A stretch of 53,514 nucleotides of DNA from Saprospiraceae bacterium (GTDB lineage: Bacteria > Bacteroidota > Bacteroidia > Chitinophagales > Saprospiraceae). The position numbers and the translations under genes are program-made. This document shows positions 24,454 through 33,011 of the stretch, one piece after another. The DNA lies in NCBI GenBank assembly GCA_020630495.1, contig JAHDBH010000012.1:1306-54819 (forward strand), in the 5' to 3' direction. Below the pieces are notes generated by a model, which was not told the DNA's origin, made no database searches, and was given only the letters and a program-made list of their open reading frames with translations. Positions within the stretch are counted from its first letter, which is position 1. The number at the start of each line of letters is the position of its first letter.

Positions 24454-25683
24454 CTACTCACCACCGTGTGCCCTACCCTTAGGATCGCCCTGCTGGAAAT
24501 CTTTGCTCCACTCTTCGGCTTGAGCTTTGAGTAAGTCGTAGTTGACCTCACCATCCAGATCTGGCTGACCTGCATCTACCCATGCTGTGAACCACACACT
24601 CCCGATAGACTGTACGCTCTGTCTCATACGACGCTCTACCATACCTCTCATAGCCTCCGCATACTTACGCGTAAATCCTTCGCACTGAGTCCGCACCACG
24701 CGATCCAGACGATTCTCGAAGCAGTAGATTTCATCTTGCGACAAGGATGCTCGCACCCGCTTTTCTACAAGCAGCACACTATCCAGATAGCTGTGTGAAG
24801 TGAGGACTATATCCCAGTAGTACTCACGGGGATTTTCTATGTACTCAGCCTTGCCCACCAGGAAGTCGTATTCTTCTGCTGCCATGAGCTCAGGTATACG
24901 CGACTCCCAGAAGGCATGTATCCCTATCTGATTGGTCATGGCTCCGTTGTAATTCTCTGTAGTATGTAGAGGGACATGTGCATCGCCCACATAGTGACCC
25001 ATATCTGCAGAGATCTGAAGTATGCGATCTACATCACCTGCTTCAAAAGCTCTGGTCAGTCGGCGCTGATATCTCTCTAGATGGTAAGGGAGGATTCCAT
25101 ATTCGCTAAATCGGTCTACGACGATCAGCTCCGTAAATTCCGTACTGATCGTAGGGAATAATTGTAAGGCATCAAATCGCCACACCTCTTCATAGTACTC
25201 GCGCTGCACTTCCTTTCCAAAAAATGCGTGATATGCCGCGCTATCAACCTTGAAACTATGCCCATCCTGTACCCATTGATAGATACCATTACCGCCCATG
25301 CGATTCTGATAAGTGAGCTGAAGCGTATCACCACTAGACATAGGAAAGTACAAGTCGCTATATCTAGCTATGGCATCAGAGAAGTTGCGCGGAACATTAT
25401 CAAACGGAGCCACACCCCAGTGATCTATATCGATATAGTGCCGCACAGCCTCATGCTTTGTCGCATAGCGGCGCTTATCTGGATCCACAGCATGCTCCGA
25501 GATGAATCCGATGTGCCGCTTATAGAAACCTATAATCTCTGGCGGTAGGGTGAATACCGCATACTTATTGATCTCGCGATGCCCATAGAAGCCCCAATCA
25601 TCCACTTGAGTAGCGGCAATGCTCATCATCAGGACTGTGCATAGCAAGATGGGGCGAGTGAAGAATGACTGTTTATAATTCAC
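24454..25683 (-). CDS. S1/P1 nuclease or zinc-dependent phospholipase C-like protein
   Basis: 409 residues, exported (hydrophobic N-terminal segment about 10-25). The zinc-site pattern of the S1/P1 nuclease superfamily is visible: 'WGFYGHREINKYAV' (Trp and His near the mature N-terminus), 'RHYIDID', then 'ADMGHYVGDAHVPLHTTENYNG' and 'IHAFWES' carrying the His/Asp ligands. It should hydrolyse phosphodiester bonds in the periplasm, in nucleic acid or phospholipid; the sequence does not decide which. It starts with GTG at 25683, overlapping the TGA of the TfoX-like gene by 4 bases (GTGA), so translation is probably coupled. Confidence 0.78.
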   Translation of the reverse strand: MNYKQSFFTRPILLCTVLMMSIAATQVDDWGFYGHREINKYAVFTLPPEIIGFYKRHIGFISEHAVDPDKRRYATKHEAVRHYIDIDHWGVAPFDNVPRNFSDAIARYSDLYFPMSSGDTLQLTYQNRMGGNGIYQWVQDGHSFKVDSAAYHAFFGKEVQREYYEEVWRFDALQLFPTISTEFTELIVVDRFSEYGILPYHLERYQRRLTRAFEAGDVDRILQISADMGHYVGDAHVPLHTTENYNGAMTNQIGIHAFWESRIPELMAAEEYDFLVGKAEYIENPREYYWDIVLTSHSYLDSVLLVEKRVRASLSQDEIYCFENRLDRVVRTQCEGFTRKYAEAMRGMVERRMRQSVQSIGSVWFTAWVDAGQPDLDGEVNYDLLKAQAEEWSKDFQQGDPKGRAHGGE

Positions 25684-26054
25684 TTTGATCGAGACGATTT
25701 CTTCGTTTTTCTTTTTTTACTAGACTTGGCGATCGGATTATACGCTATACAATGGTCTAGTAGTGCTCCTACGACTTCTTCATTTTCCATCATATCATTC
25801 TCGATGCGGACAAAACCTGTCATCTTTCGACCACCGTGTATCACTTGTTCCACACCATCTATAGCCACACTGTCATCCACTCTCTCTGGTCCTACACGCA
25901 ACATCACTCCACCACCAAATGTGCCGCAAAACATCTTCTCATCCACAAGAAAACACACACCACCAAACATCCGCTTTTCTGTCCACTCAACGGAGCGAAT
26001 GAGCATGAGATCACGCAACTGCTCTAGGACAAATGGATCTTGTGAAGTAGCCAT
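25680..26054 (-). CDS. TfoX N-terminal domain protein
   Basis: 124 residues. It matches the TfoX_N fold: 'EKRMFGGVCFLVDEKMFCGTFGGGVMLRVG' and 'GRKMTGFVRIENDMMENEEVVGALL'. A basic Lys/Arg/Ser tail follows. In gamma-proteobacteria TfoX controls competence, but stand-alone TfoX_N proteins are widespread and mostly uncharacterised, so no competence role should be assumed. The gene overlaps the nuclease-like gene by 4 bases. Confidence 0.8.
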   Translation of the reverse strand: MATSQDPFVLEQLRDLMLIRSVEWTEKRMFGGVCFLVDEKMFCGTFGGGVMLRVGPERVDDSVAIDGVEQVIHGGRKMTGFVRIENDMMENEEVVGALLDHCIAYNPIAKSSKKRKTKKSSRSK

Positions 26055-26140
26055 ATAGATGGTGAAGATACAATGAGTCTCAGGGTATGGATACTCCGTG
26101 AAAAGTCTTTAAGAAAATATATGCTAGCCTATACAGTAGC

Positions 26141-27103
26141 CTATCGCAAAAAGAACTCCTGACTCTGAAACATCTTCTGGAATACTGGCATCTGGACTAG
26201 TAAAAAATCGCCCTGACTAGTACCTACATACATGCGCTCTACCTTGCTAAATCCATCATCCAATTGCGCTATAGGATGGAAGGACGCGCGGTGGGTATCT
26301 TGATCAGTTGTGGCATACTCCAGCAAAGCAAAGGGTATCAAGGATAGAAAAGAATCTCTGTTGATCTTATCATTATGATATGCTTCAGCGACAGGCTCGG
26401 TAAAGTCATCGAGATAGGACATCACCACTGATGCATCTACTTTTTGCTTTTCTCCATCTGACTGTAGATAGTAGGAGCTGCCTTGCTTGCGGATATCAAA
26501 TCCCTTGCCCTGCTGCTTAGGATAGATCAGACGCACCATCGTGATGTCCTCGGGATCTTCTTGGATGAGGTGTCGATCTCTCCAGTCTTCATTATCCATC
26601 AGGAATCTGTATTTTAACCCACCATTCCAGTAGGGCAAGTGCATCACATATGGCTGATCTGACCCCTCCATGATGAAGTGGGTTCCACTCTCGTCATTAG
26701 TCATCCCTCCTACATAGAAAGTCTTGATGTTTCTATCAGCAGAGTCATAGAGCTCTACCTTGATACCGTTTTTGGCCATGTCTCTGGTGATGCTTTCTAG
26801 AGCAGCTTTGGGAGGTATGTACTTCATTTCCACATTTTCGATCACCTCCAATACGTTTTTGACAGCTCCCTGGCGAGCAACGTACTTGTCATTGAGCAAC
26901 CATCCAGAACCATCACGGGTCAGCGTGGTGGTCTTTCCGCTCCTATCAGCGATAAATATCTTATGCACTTGGGATATATTCTCTACAGCAAAGTGCCTGT
27001 CCGCTCCGAGCTCACTGGACGCAGACCCGTCATCTGTAAATAATACGTAGTAGGCGCCTGCGGCCAGCGCTAGGATTACAAGTATGGTCAAAAATGGCTT
27101 CAT
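26141..27103 (-). CDS. DUF4340 domain protein, Gld ABC-transporter partner
   Basis: 320 residues. One N-terminal membrane anchor (about 4-21) precedes a periplasmic DUF4340 domain that begins with 'ENISQVHKIFIADRSGKTTTLTRDG' and contains 'TFYVGGMTNDESGTHFIM'. DUF4340 proteins are commonly encoded next to GldG-type ABC auxiliary proteins. Here the start overlaps the gldG stop by 4 bases (ATGA), making it the last gene of gldA-gldF-gldG-DUF4340. A periplasmic accessory role to the transporter is an inference from position. Confidence 0.8.
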   Translation of the reverse strand: MKPFLTILVILALAAGAYYVLFTDDGSASSELGADRHFAVENISQVHKIFIADRSGKTTTLTRDGSGWLLNDKYVARQGAVKNVLEVIENVEMKYIPPKAALESITRDMAKNGIKVELYDSADRNIKTFYVGGMTNDESGTHFIMEGSDQPYVMHLPYWNGGLKYRFLMDNEDWRDRHLIQEDPEDITMVRLIYPKQQGKGFDIRKQGSSYYLQSDGEKQKVDASVVMSYLDDFTEPVAEAYHNDKINRDSFLSLIPFALLEYATTDQDTHRASFHPIAQLDDGFSKVERMYVGTSQGDFLLVQMPVFQKMFQSQEFFLR

Positions 27104-28791
27104 CGGACAGTGTATTTGCGTCGTCTATAGACATGAAAGCCCCAGCTCAGGAGCAGAAAGAGTGATAATGGTAGCAGGATATTTATAAGTTGCCACTTTA
27201 GCTTTTCCTCATTGGATTTTACGGGATCTAAGAGTCGGAGTTTCATCTCTTTTTTACGAGATTCCATGATACCTCGCTCATCTACCATGTAGTCAATCGC
27301 ATTGATGATAAAGTCACGGTTGCCACCGAATACAAAATTCTCCCACTTGTTAAATCCCATCGCGGTAAATTCCCTCGTGCGACTATTGTATAGACTCTTA
27401 CTTATATCCCCATCCGTAATGACGAGCACCTTGGCATCGCTGCTGCGCGACTTGAATTCGTTTCCCAGTTTCTTCATCGTCTCCTGCAGATCAGCAGGTA
27501 CTCGATTTTCGTAAGCGGAGACAAATTCTCCTTCGATCAGCCAAGCTGTGGTCTGCATACCCTGATCAAATTTGCTTGCATCTGGCTGCTTGTGCGCCAT
27601 GTCAAAGCTCAGACGCATGGGATATCTCTGTATGCGTGTATAGGGCGAGGTCTGCATGAGGGCAGTCTTTCTCAACGTCCCTTTTGTCTTCAGTGTATCT
27701 ACCGTACCAGCAAATTTCAGATTGATCCGATCTAGCTGAGAGGAGATCGGATGATCAGGCATCCCGTGCACTAGTGGATGATAAAACCACGGGAACAGTT
27801 GCATATCTGGCTGACCACCCACCTGGCCTACCTGGAGTGGAATCCTAGTACACTCTAGGTCAAGTATCAGATCGGCATTTGGGCGAAAGCCCTGTCTGCT
27901 CCACAGATAGTCCAGTCCTAGATCACGCTGCTGTGGAATATAATTAGGGTACTTAGCGATGCTGTCCAGATTGACATCTAGCGCATCTACGAGCCACATG
28001 ATATTGCCACCATTCATGAGATACTGATCTATCAGAAACTTATCACGCTCACTGAATGCGCCTCTAGGATCAGCCACGAGCAATACATCAATCTCAGGCG
28101 ATATGGCTACCAGACTGTCGAGGGATGCGTGCGCCGTATTGTAAAATCGCCTCAGCTCCTGCTCTAGTGCTGCAGACTGCTGCTTGGTCAATTCGCCATG
28201 ACCCTGTAGAAACAGGACATTGGGCTTGCTGTAGGCGAGCAGGTGCTGGATAGAGTTAGCAAATTTGTATTCTAGCAGAGCTGCACTATTGTTGAGAATG
28301 ACTTCCTGCGGCTGTCCTGGTGCTTGACTCTCCAGCAGGTTTACGTGCGCCTTCCTAGAACCGTAGGATATCATGGCATAGGGAAAGATGCGCTGCTCCT
28401 TACTACTAGCACCGTCAGATACCATGAGCCTCACAGGTGGCATTCCATCTGCCATCATCTCTTGGATAATAGAAGCCTGCTGCTCGGGAGTACCATCGAG
28501 CGGATCAGAGAAGCGATATTCTATATTGGGATTGAGCTTGTGAAACTGGCGCATCAACTGCGCGACTTCTCGGCGCAGCCTTCTGAAGCCAGCTGGAAAT
28601 TCCTCTCCATCAAGAAATATCTGGATGAAGATCACGTCATCGACTCCCTGCAGCAATTTCTCAGACTGCTCAGTGAGGGTAAAGCGCTGATCTGATGTAA
28701 GATCCCACTGGACAAAAAAGCGACTCGATATGATATTGACACATACCAGTACAAAGACCCAGATTACGATACGTAGGACAGTAGACTTCAT
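27100..28791 (-). CDS. gldG: Gliding-motility ABC transporter auxiliary protein GldG
   Basis: 563 residues. An N-terminal membrane helix (about 5-25) is followed by the GldG signature 'RFTLTEQSEKLLQGVDDVIFIQIFLDG', a large periplasmic ABC_transp_aux region ('VLFLQGHGELTKQQS', 'YLMNGGNIMWLVDAL'), and a C-terminal membrane helix ('LLPLSLFLLLSWGFHVY'). With GldA and GldF it forms an ABC transporter needed for gliding in Flavobacterium johnsoniae. The start is 3 bp after the gldF stop, and the stop overlaps the DUF4340 start. Confidence 0.9.
   Translation of the reverse strand: MKSTVLRIVIWVFVLVCVNIISSRFFVQWDLTSDQRFTLTEQSEKLLQGVDDVIFIQIFLDGEEFPAGFRRLRREVAQLMRQFHKLNPNIEYRFSDPLDGTPEQQASIIQEMMADGMPPVRLMVSDGASSKEQRIFPYAMISYGSRKAHVNLLESQAPGQPQEVILNNSAALLEYKFANSIQHLLAYSKPNVLFLQGHGELTKQQSAALEQELRRFYNTAHASLDSLVAISPEIDVLLVADPRGAFSERDKFLIDQYLMNGGNIMWLVDALDVNLDSIAKYPNYIPQQRDLGLDYLWSRQGFRPNADLILDLECTRIPLQVGQVGGQPDMQLFPWFYHPLVHGMPDHPISSQLDRINLKFAGTVDTLKTKGTLRKTALMQTSPYTRIQRYPMRLSFDMAHKQPDASKFDQGMQTTAWLIEGEFVSAYENRVPADLQETMKKLGNEFKSRSSDAKVLVITDGDISKSLYNSRTREFTAMGFNKWENFVFGGNRDFIINAIDYMVDERGIMESRKKEMKLRLLDPVKSNEEKLKWQLINILLPLSLFLLLSWGFHVYRRRKYTVR
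27876..27892 (+). repeat. CATTT mini-hairpin copy 9
   Basis: CATTT, stem GGGC/GCCC, loop GAAA. It is antisense to gldG (codons for GFRPNA on the other strand). Confidence 0.75.
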
Positions 28792-28794
28792 GGG

Positions 28795-29535
28795 CTAGAC
28801 GGATCTGTGTTTGACCCGCGTGATGACGGCATGACTGATGACAAGAAATAAGGTAATGATGCTCAGAAAATACAGCACATCGCGACTATCTATGAGCCCT
28901 CGACTCATACTACGATAGTGACTATCCATCCCGAGCTGCTCGATCAAGCTATCCATACCTCCAAAAAAGATAGGCAGCTTACTGATGTACAGAAACGAAT
29001 AGTAAAACACAAAACACAGCAAACTACCTAGGATAAAAGCAATGATCTGATTGCGACTCAATGTGCTACTCAGTAGCCCTATGGCCACAAATCCACCAGA
29101 GAGAAGAAGCAATCCTGCGTAAGATCCTATGGCTGCTCCCATATCTACATTGCCCACTGGCGATGCTAGAAGGTAAATCGTCACCAGGTATAGCAGCGTC
29201 GGCAACAGCGCTATCACCACTAGGATGAGACAGGCAAAGTACTTGCCCAGCACGATATTCCAGTCCGTAAGAGGCTTGGTAGATAGCCACTCTATTGTCC
29301 CAGTCTGTATCTCCTCCGAGAAGGCACGCATGGTCAGTGCAGGTATCAAAAACATAAAGATCAGTGGAGCAATCTCAAAGAGCTGATCCAGTCCTGCGTA
29401 GCGATATACCAGGATGCTCGTATCCTGAAACACCCAGAGAAAAAGTCCCATGATCACCAGAAATACGGTAATCACCAGGATGCCTATGGCTGATCCAAAA
29501 AACGAATTGAGCTCTTTTTTCAATACTGCAATCAT
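28795..29535 (-). CDS. gldF: Gliding-motility ABC transporter permease GldF
   Basis: 246 residues with six membrane helices. It starts with 'MIAVLKKELNSFFGSAIGILVI' and carries the ABC-2 permease segment 'AFSEEIQTGTIEWLSTKPL' after the second helix, both typical of GldF. The ATG at 29535 overlaps the gldA stop by 4 bases (ATGA); an in-frame ATG at 29670 lies inside gldA and adds a basic stretch unlike the family. It is the transmembrane part of the GldA-GldF-GldG complex. Confidence 0.9.
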   Translation of the reverse strand: MIAVLKKELNSFFGSAIGILVITVFLVIMGLFLWVFQDTSILVYRYAGLDQLFEIAPLIFMFLIPALTMRAFSEEIQTGTIEWLSTKPLTDWNIVLGKYFACLILVVIALLPTLLYLVTIYLLASPVGNVDMGAAIGSYAGLLLLSGGFVAIGLLSSTLSRNQIIAFILGSLLCFVFYYSFLYISKLPIFFGGMDSLIEQLGMDSHYRSMSRGLIDSRDVLYFLSIITLFLVISHAVITRVKHRSV

Positions 29536-30443
29536 GAAGCCGAGGTGAGTTGTTGGAAGAGATCTTCGACCGTAGTAGATTCTTTGTAGAGCTGCTCTAG
29601 TACGATGTCTTGCTCGGCGCAGTAGCGGAATATGGAGGCGCCTGATGTGGTCCCTTTCGGGAAAATGCATCTGTACTCCCCGCGCGCGACTCTGTCCATC
29701 CGTAAGATATCTGGCAATTTCTCTAGCAGACTAGCTCGCGCATCATCTGCCGCGTGTACGCGATAGACTTCTTCCTCACGTAAGATATTGGGTAGGTCAT
29801 CTATCTGGCAATCTGCTACCAGATTTCCCTGATGGATGATGAGTACTCTATCACAGAGCGCCTGCACCTCCTGCATGATGTGTGAAGAAAATATGACCGT
29901 CTTCTTCTCTCCTATCCTCTTGATGAGTTGACGGATCTCTACGAGCTGATTGGGATCAAGCCCTGATGTGGGCTCATCTAGGATAAGCACCTCAGGATCG
30001 TGGAGCATAGCCTGAGCCAATCCCACTCGCTGTCGATATCCTTTGGAAAGCTGACCGATACGCTTGTTTTGTTCAGGCACGAGTCCCGTCATTTCTATCA
30101 TGTCCGCTACGCGAGCCTTCTTACGATCTAGCCCGTGGACACTGGCACACATGAGGAGAAACTCATGGACATACATCTCTTTGTACAGCGGATTGTGCTC
30201 AGGGAGATACCCTAGGTGACGGCGTACCTCTACGGGCTCAGTCAGTATGTCGTGGCCGCATACGGAGGCAGATCCAGACGTAGGAGGCAAGAAGCAGCTC
30301 AGCATCTTCATCGTAGTAGACTTTCCAGCACCATTGGGACCTAGAAAACCCACGATCTCCGAGCTCTCAATCTTGAAGCTGAGATCATTGACGGCGATCT
30401 GATCACCATATTCTTTGTGAAGGGATGTAAGCTCTACTGACAT
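29532..30443 (-). CDS. gldA: Gliding-motility ABC transporter ATPase GldA
   Basis: 303 residues. ABC ATPase motifs are complete: Walker A GPNGAGKST at 35-43, signature LSKGYRQ at 132-138, and Walker B VLILDEP at 152-158 with the catalytic Glu. The C-terminal ~80 residues match the extra domain of GldA-type ATPases. It powers the GldF/GldG transporter at the inner membrane. It is first in gldA-gldF-gldG-DUF4340 and lies 28 bp after truB, so it may be read through from the truB unit. Confidence 0.9.
   Translation of the reverse strand: MSVELTSLHKEYGDQIAVNDLSFKIESSEIVGFLGPNGAGKSTTMKMLSCFLPPTSGSASVCGHDILTEPVEVRRHLGYLPEHNPLYKEMYVHEFLLMCASVHGLDRKKARVADMIEMTGLVPEQNKRIGQLSKGYRQRVGLAQAMLHDPEVLILDEPTSGLDPNQLVEIRQLIKRIGEKKTVIFSSHIMQEVQALCDRVLIIHQGNLVADCQIDDLPNILREEEVYRVHAADDARASLLEKLPDILRMDRVARGEYRCIFPKGTTSGASIFRYCAEQDIVLEQLYKESTTVEDLFQQLTSAS
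29651..29667 (-). repeat. CATTT mini-hairpin copy 10
   Basis: On the minus strand: CATTT, stem TCCC/GGGA, loop GAAA. It is on the coding strand of gldA (codons for CIFPKG). Confidence 0.75.
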
Positions 30444-30471
30444 AGCTGCCTTTCCATAACGATTAGCTGAT

Positions 30472-31167
30472 CTATTTGTTGGTCTGTGGATTGCGGATGA
30501 TGGCTAGCATCTCTTCCATAGTGTAAGCATCTTCTAGGCGATAATCACCTATAGATGTGCGGCGTAGTGAACTGAGGTATGCCCCAGAGCCGAGCAGCTG
30601 ACCGAGATCATGTGCTAGACTCCTGATATATGTACCCTTACTCACTACCGAGCTGAAGGATAGCTCGCGACCACGCAGCTCGTGCAGACTAAACTCATGT
30701 ATGATGACAGGCCGTGCTTCCATCTTGATATCGCCCTTAGCTCGAGCTACTTTATAGGCGGGTACACCATCTTTCTTTATGGCTGAGTAGATGGGCGGTA
30801 CTTGATCTATAGATCCAGTCAGCTCCTGCGCACACTGCTGTGCGCTTGCTAGCGTGATATGGCTGGTATCACATATATTTTCTTCAGGAAGCTCGGCATC
30901 ATACGACGCCGTGGTAGCGCCTAGTCGGATGGTTCCATCATATCCCTTGTCTAGCCCCTGCAAGTGATGAAGTTCTTTTGTCTTTTTTCCGGTGGCGATG
31001 AGGAGTAGGCCCGTAGCCAAGGGATCGAGCGTGCCACTATGTCCTATCTTGACCTTCTTGACGCCTAGAGCATGCCGTAGCGCTCCGCGCAGCTTAGCAC
31101 ATACGTCAAAGGACGTCCAGCCCATAGGCTTATCAATAAGGAGTAATTCGCCAGCTAGGTAGTCCAT
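30472..31167 (-). CDS. truB: tRNA pseudouridine-55 synthase
   Basis: 231 residues. It isomerises U55 in the T-loop of tRNAs. The catalytic Asp48 is in [14 protein letters not shown], preceded by the family start '[14 protein letters not shown]', and later '[20 protein letters not shown]' and '[14 protein letters not shown]' are typical. It is shorter than the E. coli enzyme because it lacks a C-terminal PUA domain, which is common in Bacteroidota. It begins one base after the uppP stop. Confidence 0.95.
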   Translation of the reverse strand: MDYLAGELLLIDKPMGWTSFDVCAKLRGALRHALGVKKVKIGHSGTLDPLATGLLLIATGKKTKELHHLQGLDKGYDGTIRLGATTASYDAELPEENICDTSHITLASAQQCAQELTGSIDQVPPIYSAIKKDGVPAYKVARAKGDIKMEARPVIIHEFSLHELRGRELSFSSVVSKGTYIRSLAHDLGQLLGSGAYLSSLRRTSIGDYRLEDAYTMEEMLAIIRNPQTNK

Positions 31168-31168
31168 A

Positions 31169-31960
31169 TCAGTTTCTTATCCAAAGGATCATGGCTAGAG
31201 TGCCCACGATCATACAGTATAGACCAAAGTATCTGAGCTTACTATTCTCTACCCATCTTATCATGAGTCGGCATGCGACGATCCCTGTCACGAGTGCAGA
31301 TACAAATCCCACACCCATACTGAGATCGACATTTGAGGCACTCAGATCGCCGGAGAGCAAGTCCTTAGCTATCTTACCAAATATCAGCGGCAGTACCATC
31401 AAAAACGAAAACCTGGCGGCTGCATCTCGCTTCACTCCAGCTATGAGGGCTGTGGAAATCGTAGCCCCACTGCGCGATATACCTGGTAGAAGTGCGCACA
31501 TCTGGGCTATTCCCATGATAAGCGAAGATGACATAGAGATTTCCTTGAGATTGTCCCAATCTCTATCGGCTATCCACAGCAGGGCTGCCGTGATCCATAG
31601 ACATATACTTACGAGCCATAGCTTCTGGTCAAATAAGCTATCCAGCGCATCCTCAAAGAAATATCCTACCAGAGCCGCAGGTATCATTGACACTATGATA
31701 TATCCTATGAGCTTATAACTGCCAGACCTGTGACTCGGCGCGAGATCCTTAAGCATAGCGACTATATCTCGTCGGAGTACAATCATGGTACTCAGCGCTG
31801 TCGCAAAGTGCAGTACTACACTCATGGTGACACTCTGCTGTCCGACATTTTCGGAGTTGAGCAAGTGCTCCGCGATCTCCAGATGACCGCTACTACTTAC
31901 TGGCAAGAACTCAGTCAATCCCTGGACTACACCCAGGATGATGGCTTTGAGGATGTCCAC
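31169..31960 (-). CDS. uppP: Undecaprenyl-diphosphate phosphatase
   Basis: 263 residues with about eight membrane helices. Both UppP/BacA signatures are visible: 'GVVQGLTEFLPVSSSGHLEI' near the N-terminus (catalytic Glu) and 'LLPGISRSGATIS' in the middle (Ser/Arg). It dephosphorylates undecaprenyl diphosphate so that the lipid carrier can be reused for cell-wall synthesis. The start codon is GTG at 31960, 8 bp after the DUF3098 stop. DUF368 elsewhere in this window would act on its product. Confidence 0.94.
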   Translation of the reverse strand: MDILKAIILGVVQGLTEFLPVSSSGHLEIAEHLLNSENVGQQSVTMSVVLHFATALSTMIVLRRDIVAMLKDLAPSHRSGSYKLIGYIIVSMIPAALVGYFFEDALDSLFDQKLWLVSICLWITAALLWIADRDWDNLKEISMSSSLIMGIAQMCALLPGISRSGATISTALIAGVKRDAAARFSFLMVLPLIFGKIAKDLLSGDLSASNVDLSMGVGFVSALVTGIVACRLMIRWVENSKLRYFGLYCMIVGTLAMILWIRN

Positions 31961-31968
31961 GTGATGGA

Positions 31969-32337
31969 CTATCTAGGACGAGTGAAGATCGCATAGATCT
32001 CTACGCCAAACCCAATGAGAATGACCAGCGGAGCTAGTGTGATGCGGCGCGCACTGTAGATGACATCAGGCTCCCAAGTATTAGGATCTGGTTGACGGCC
32101 GCCACTCATGAGCACTAGCCCTATGACGATAAGTACAAAACCCAACAGCATAAACATATAGCTGCGCTTCCCAAATATGAATTCTGACTGCAGTCGCCGC
32201 TCCTTGCCCTTGGGTTTGAGGCCGCCTTTGTATCTTGACTTAGTAGGTTTGACGCGTTTTTGGTCGTCCCCAGTCTTAGCTACCTTGACGGTCTTGGTGG
32301 TCTTTACTACCTTAGTTTTGTTATCGGATGAACTCAT
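31969..32337 (-). CDS. DUF3098 membrane protein
   Basis: 122 residues. A long basic, Lys/Thr-rich N-terminal tail (about 1-50) precedes 'SEFIFGKRSYMFMLLGFVLIVIGLVLMSGG' and a second C-terminal helix, the DUF3098 pattern. The ATG at 32337 gives the usual start; an in-frame ATG at 32391 is less likely. In many Bacteroidota the order is ftsX-DUF3098-uppP-truB. Here no ftsX precedes it; instead a secreted-protein gene runs in the opposite direction. The function is unknown. Confidence 0.82.
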   Translation of the reverse strand: MSSSDNKTKVVKTTKTVKVAKTGDDQKRVKPTKSRYKGGLKPKGKERRLQSEFIFGKRSYMFMLLGFVLIVIGLVLMSGGRQPDPNTWEPDVIYSARRITLAPLVILIGFGVEIYAIFTRPR

Positions 32338-32435
32338 TCTGGGCGATTTAATCATCAACTCTGTGTACACAAAGCTGAGAGCATATGGCAACTTCTGTGA
32401 ATGTATTAGGGTTTATTAACGACACGCTTAACGCT

Positions 32436-33011
32436 ATGCAGTACAAAAGTATGACTTTCCTGATCATCTTCCTTGTAGTCACCAGCGTGCTACAGGCGCA
32501 ACACTCCGTGATCAATCCTTCCTTTGAGGGCGAGCCTCAAGATGCCACAGTGCCCCAAGGGTGGCTCATCTGCGCTCCAGGATCCACACCAGATATATTA
32601 CCTGGCGTATGGGGTGTGTACAACGAGGTCATGGATGGTGACACCTATATAGGCCTCATCACCCGACCAGATGGTAGCTATGAGAGTATAGGTCAGCGTC
32701 TCTCAGCTCCGCTGGTAGCCGAGAAGTGCTATCAGACTTCCATCATGCTAGCTCATAGCAGCACCTATACGGGATATAATAATCCTATCAAGCTTCGCAT
32801 CTGGCTTGGTAAGACGCACTGTGACAGGGCCCAGCTCATCCTGGAAAGTGACTACATTGACTCTCAGGACTGGGTACCGCACAAGGTGAAGTTTACCGCA
32901 GAAGGCGCGTATCCCTATATCATCCTCGAGGCATATCATCCTAGAGGCAAGATCATGGGAAATATACTATTGGATCAGCTGGGGGTGATCTACGACTGTG
33001 ATAGGACCTGA
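32436..33011 (+). CDS. Secreted protein with 'PSFEG' beta-sandwich domain
   Basis: 191 residues from the ATG at 32436 (in-frame ATGs at 32385 and 32451 are alternatives). A signal peptide ends near VLQAQ, and the mature part opens with 'SVINPSFEG'. This opening is typical of galactose-binding-like N-terminal domains found in secreted and OmpA-family proteins of Bacteroidota. Conserved features are a Trp-Leu-Ile-Cys segment and a C-terminal 'ILLDQLGVIYDC' strand. There is no C-terminal sorting or OmpA domain, so the protein is a stand-alone domain. It is divergent from DUF3098 and abuts the convergent GWxTD gene with no gap. Confidence 0.65.
   Translation: MQYKSMTFLIIFLVVTSVLQAQHSVINPSFEGEPQDATVPQGWLICAPGSTPDILPGVWGVYNEVMDGDTYIGLITRPDGSYESIGQRLSAPLVAEKCYQTSIMLAHSSTYTGYNNPIKLRIWLGKTHCDRAQLILESDYIDSQDWVPHKVKFTAEGAYPYIILEAYHPRGKIMGNILLDQLGVIYDCDRT

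Noticed and set aside
25680-26054. TfoX-like gene as evidence of natural competence
   Set aside because: Stand-alone TfoX_N proteins are common without competence; the neighbouring genes give no support.
31191-31718. 175-codon open frame on the plus strand
   Set aside because: Antisense to uppP; no recognisable domain and no promoter-like element at its start.
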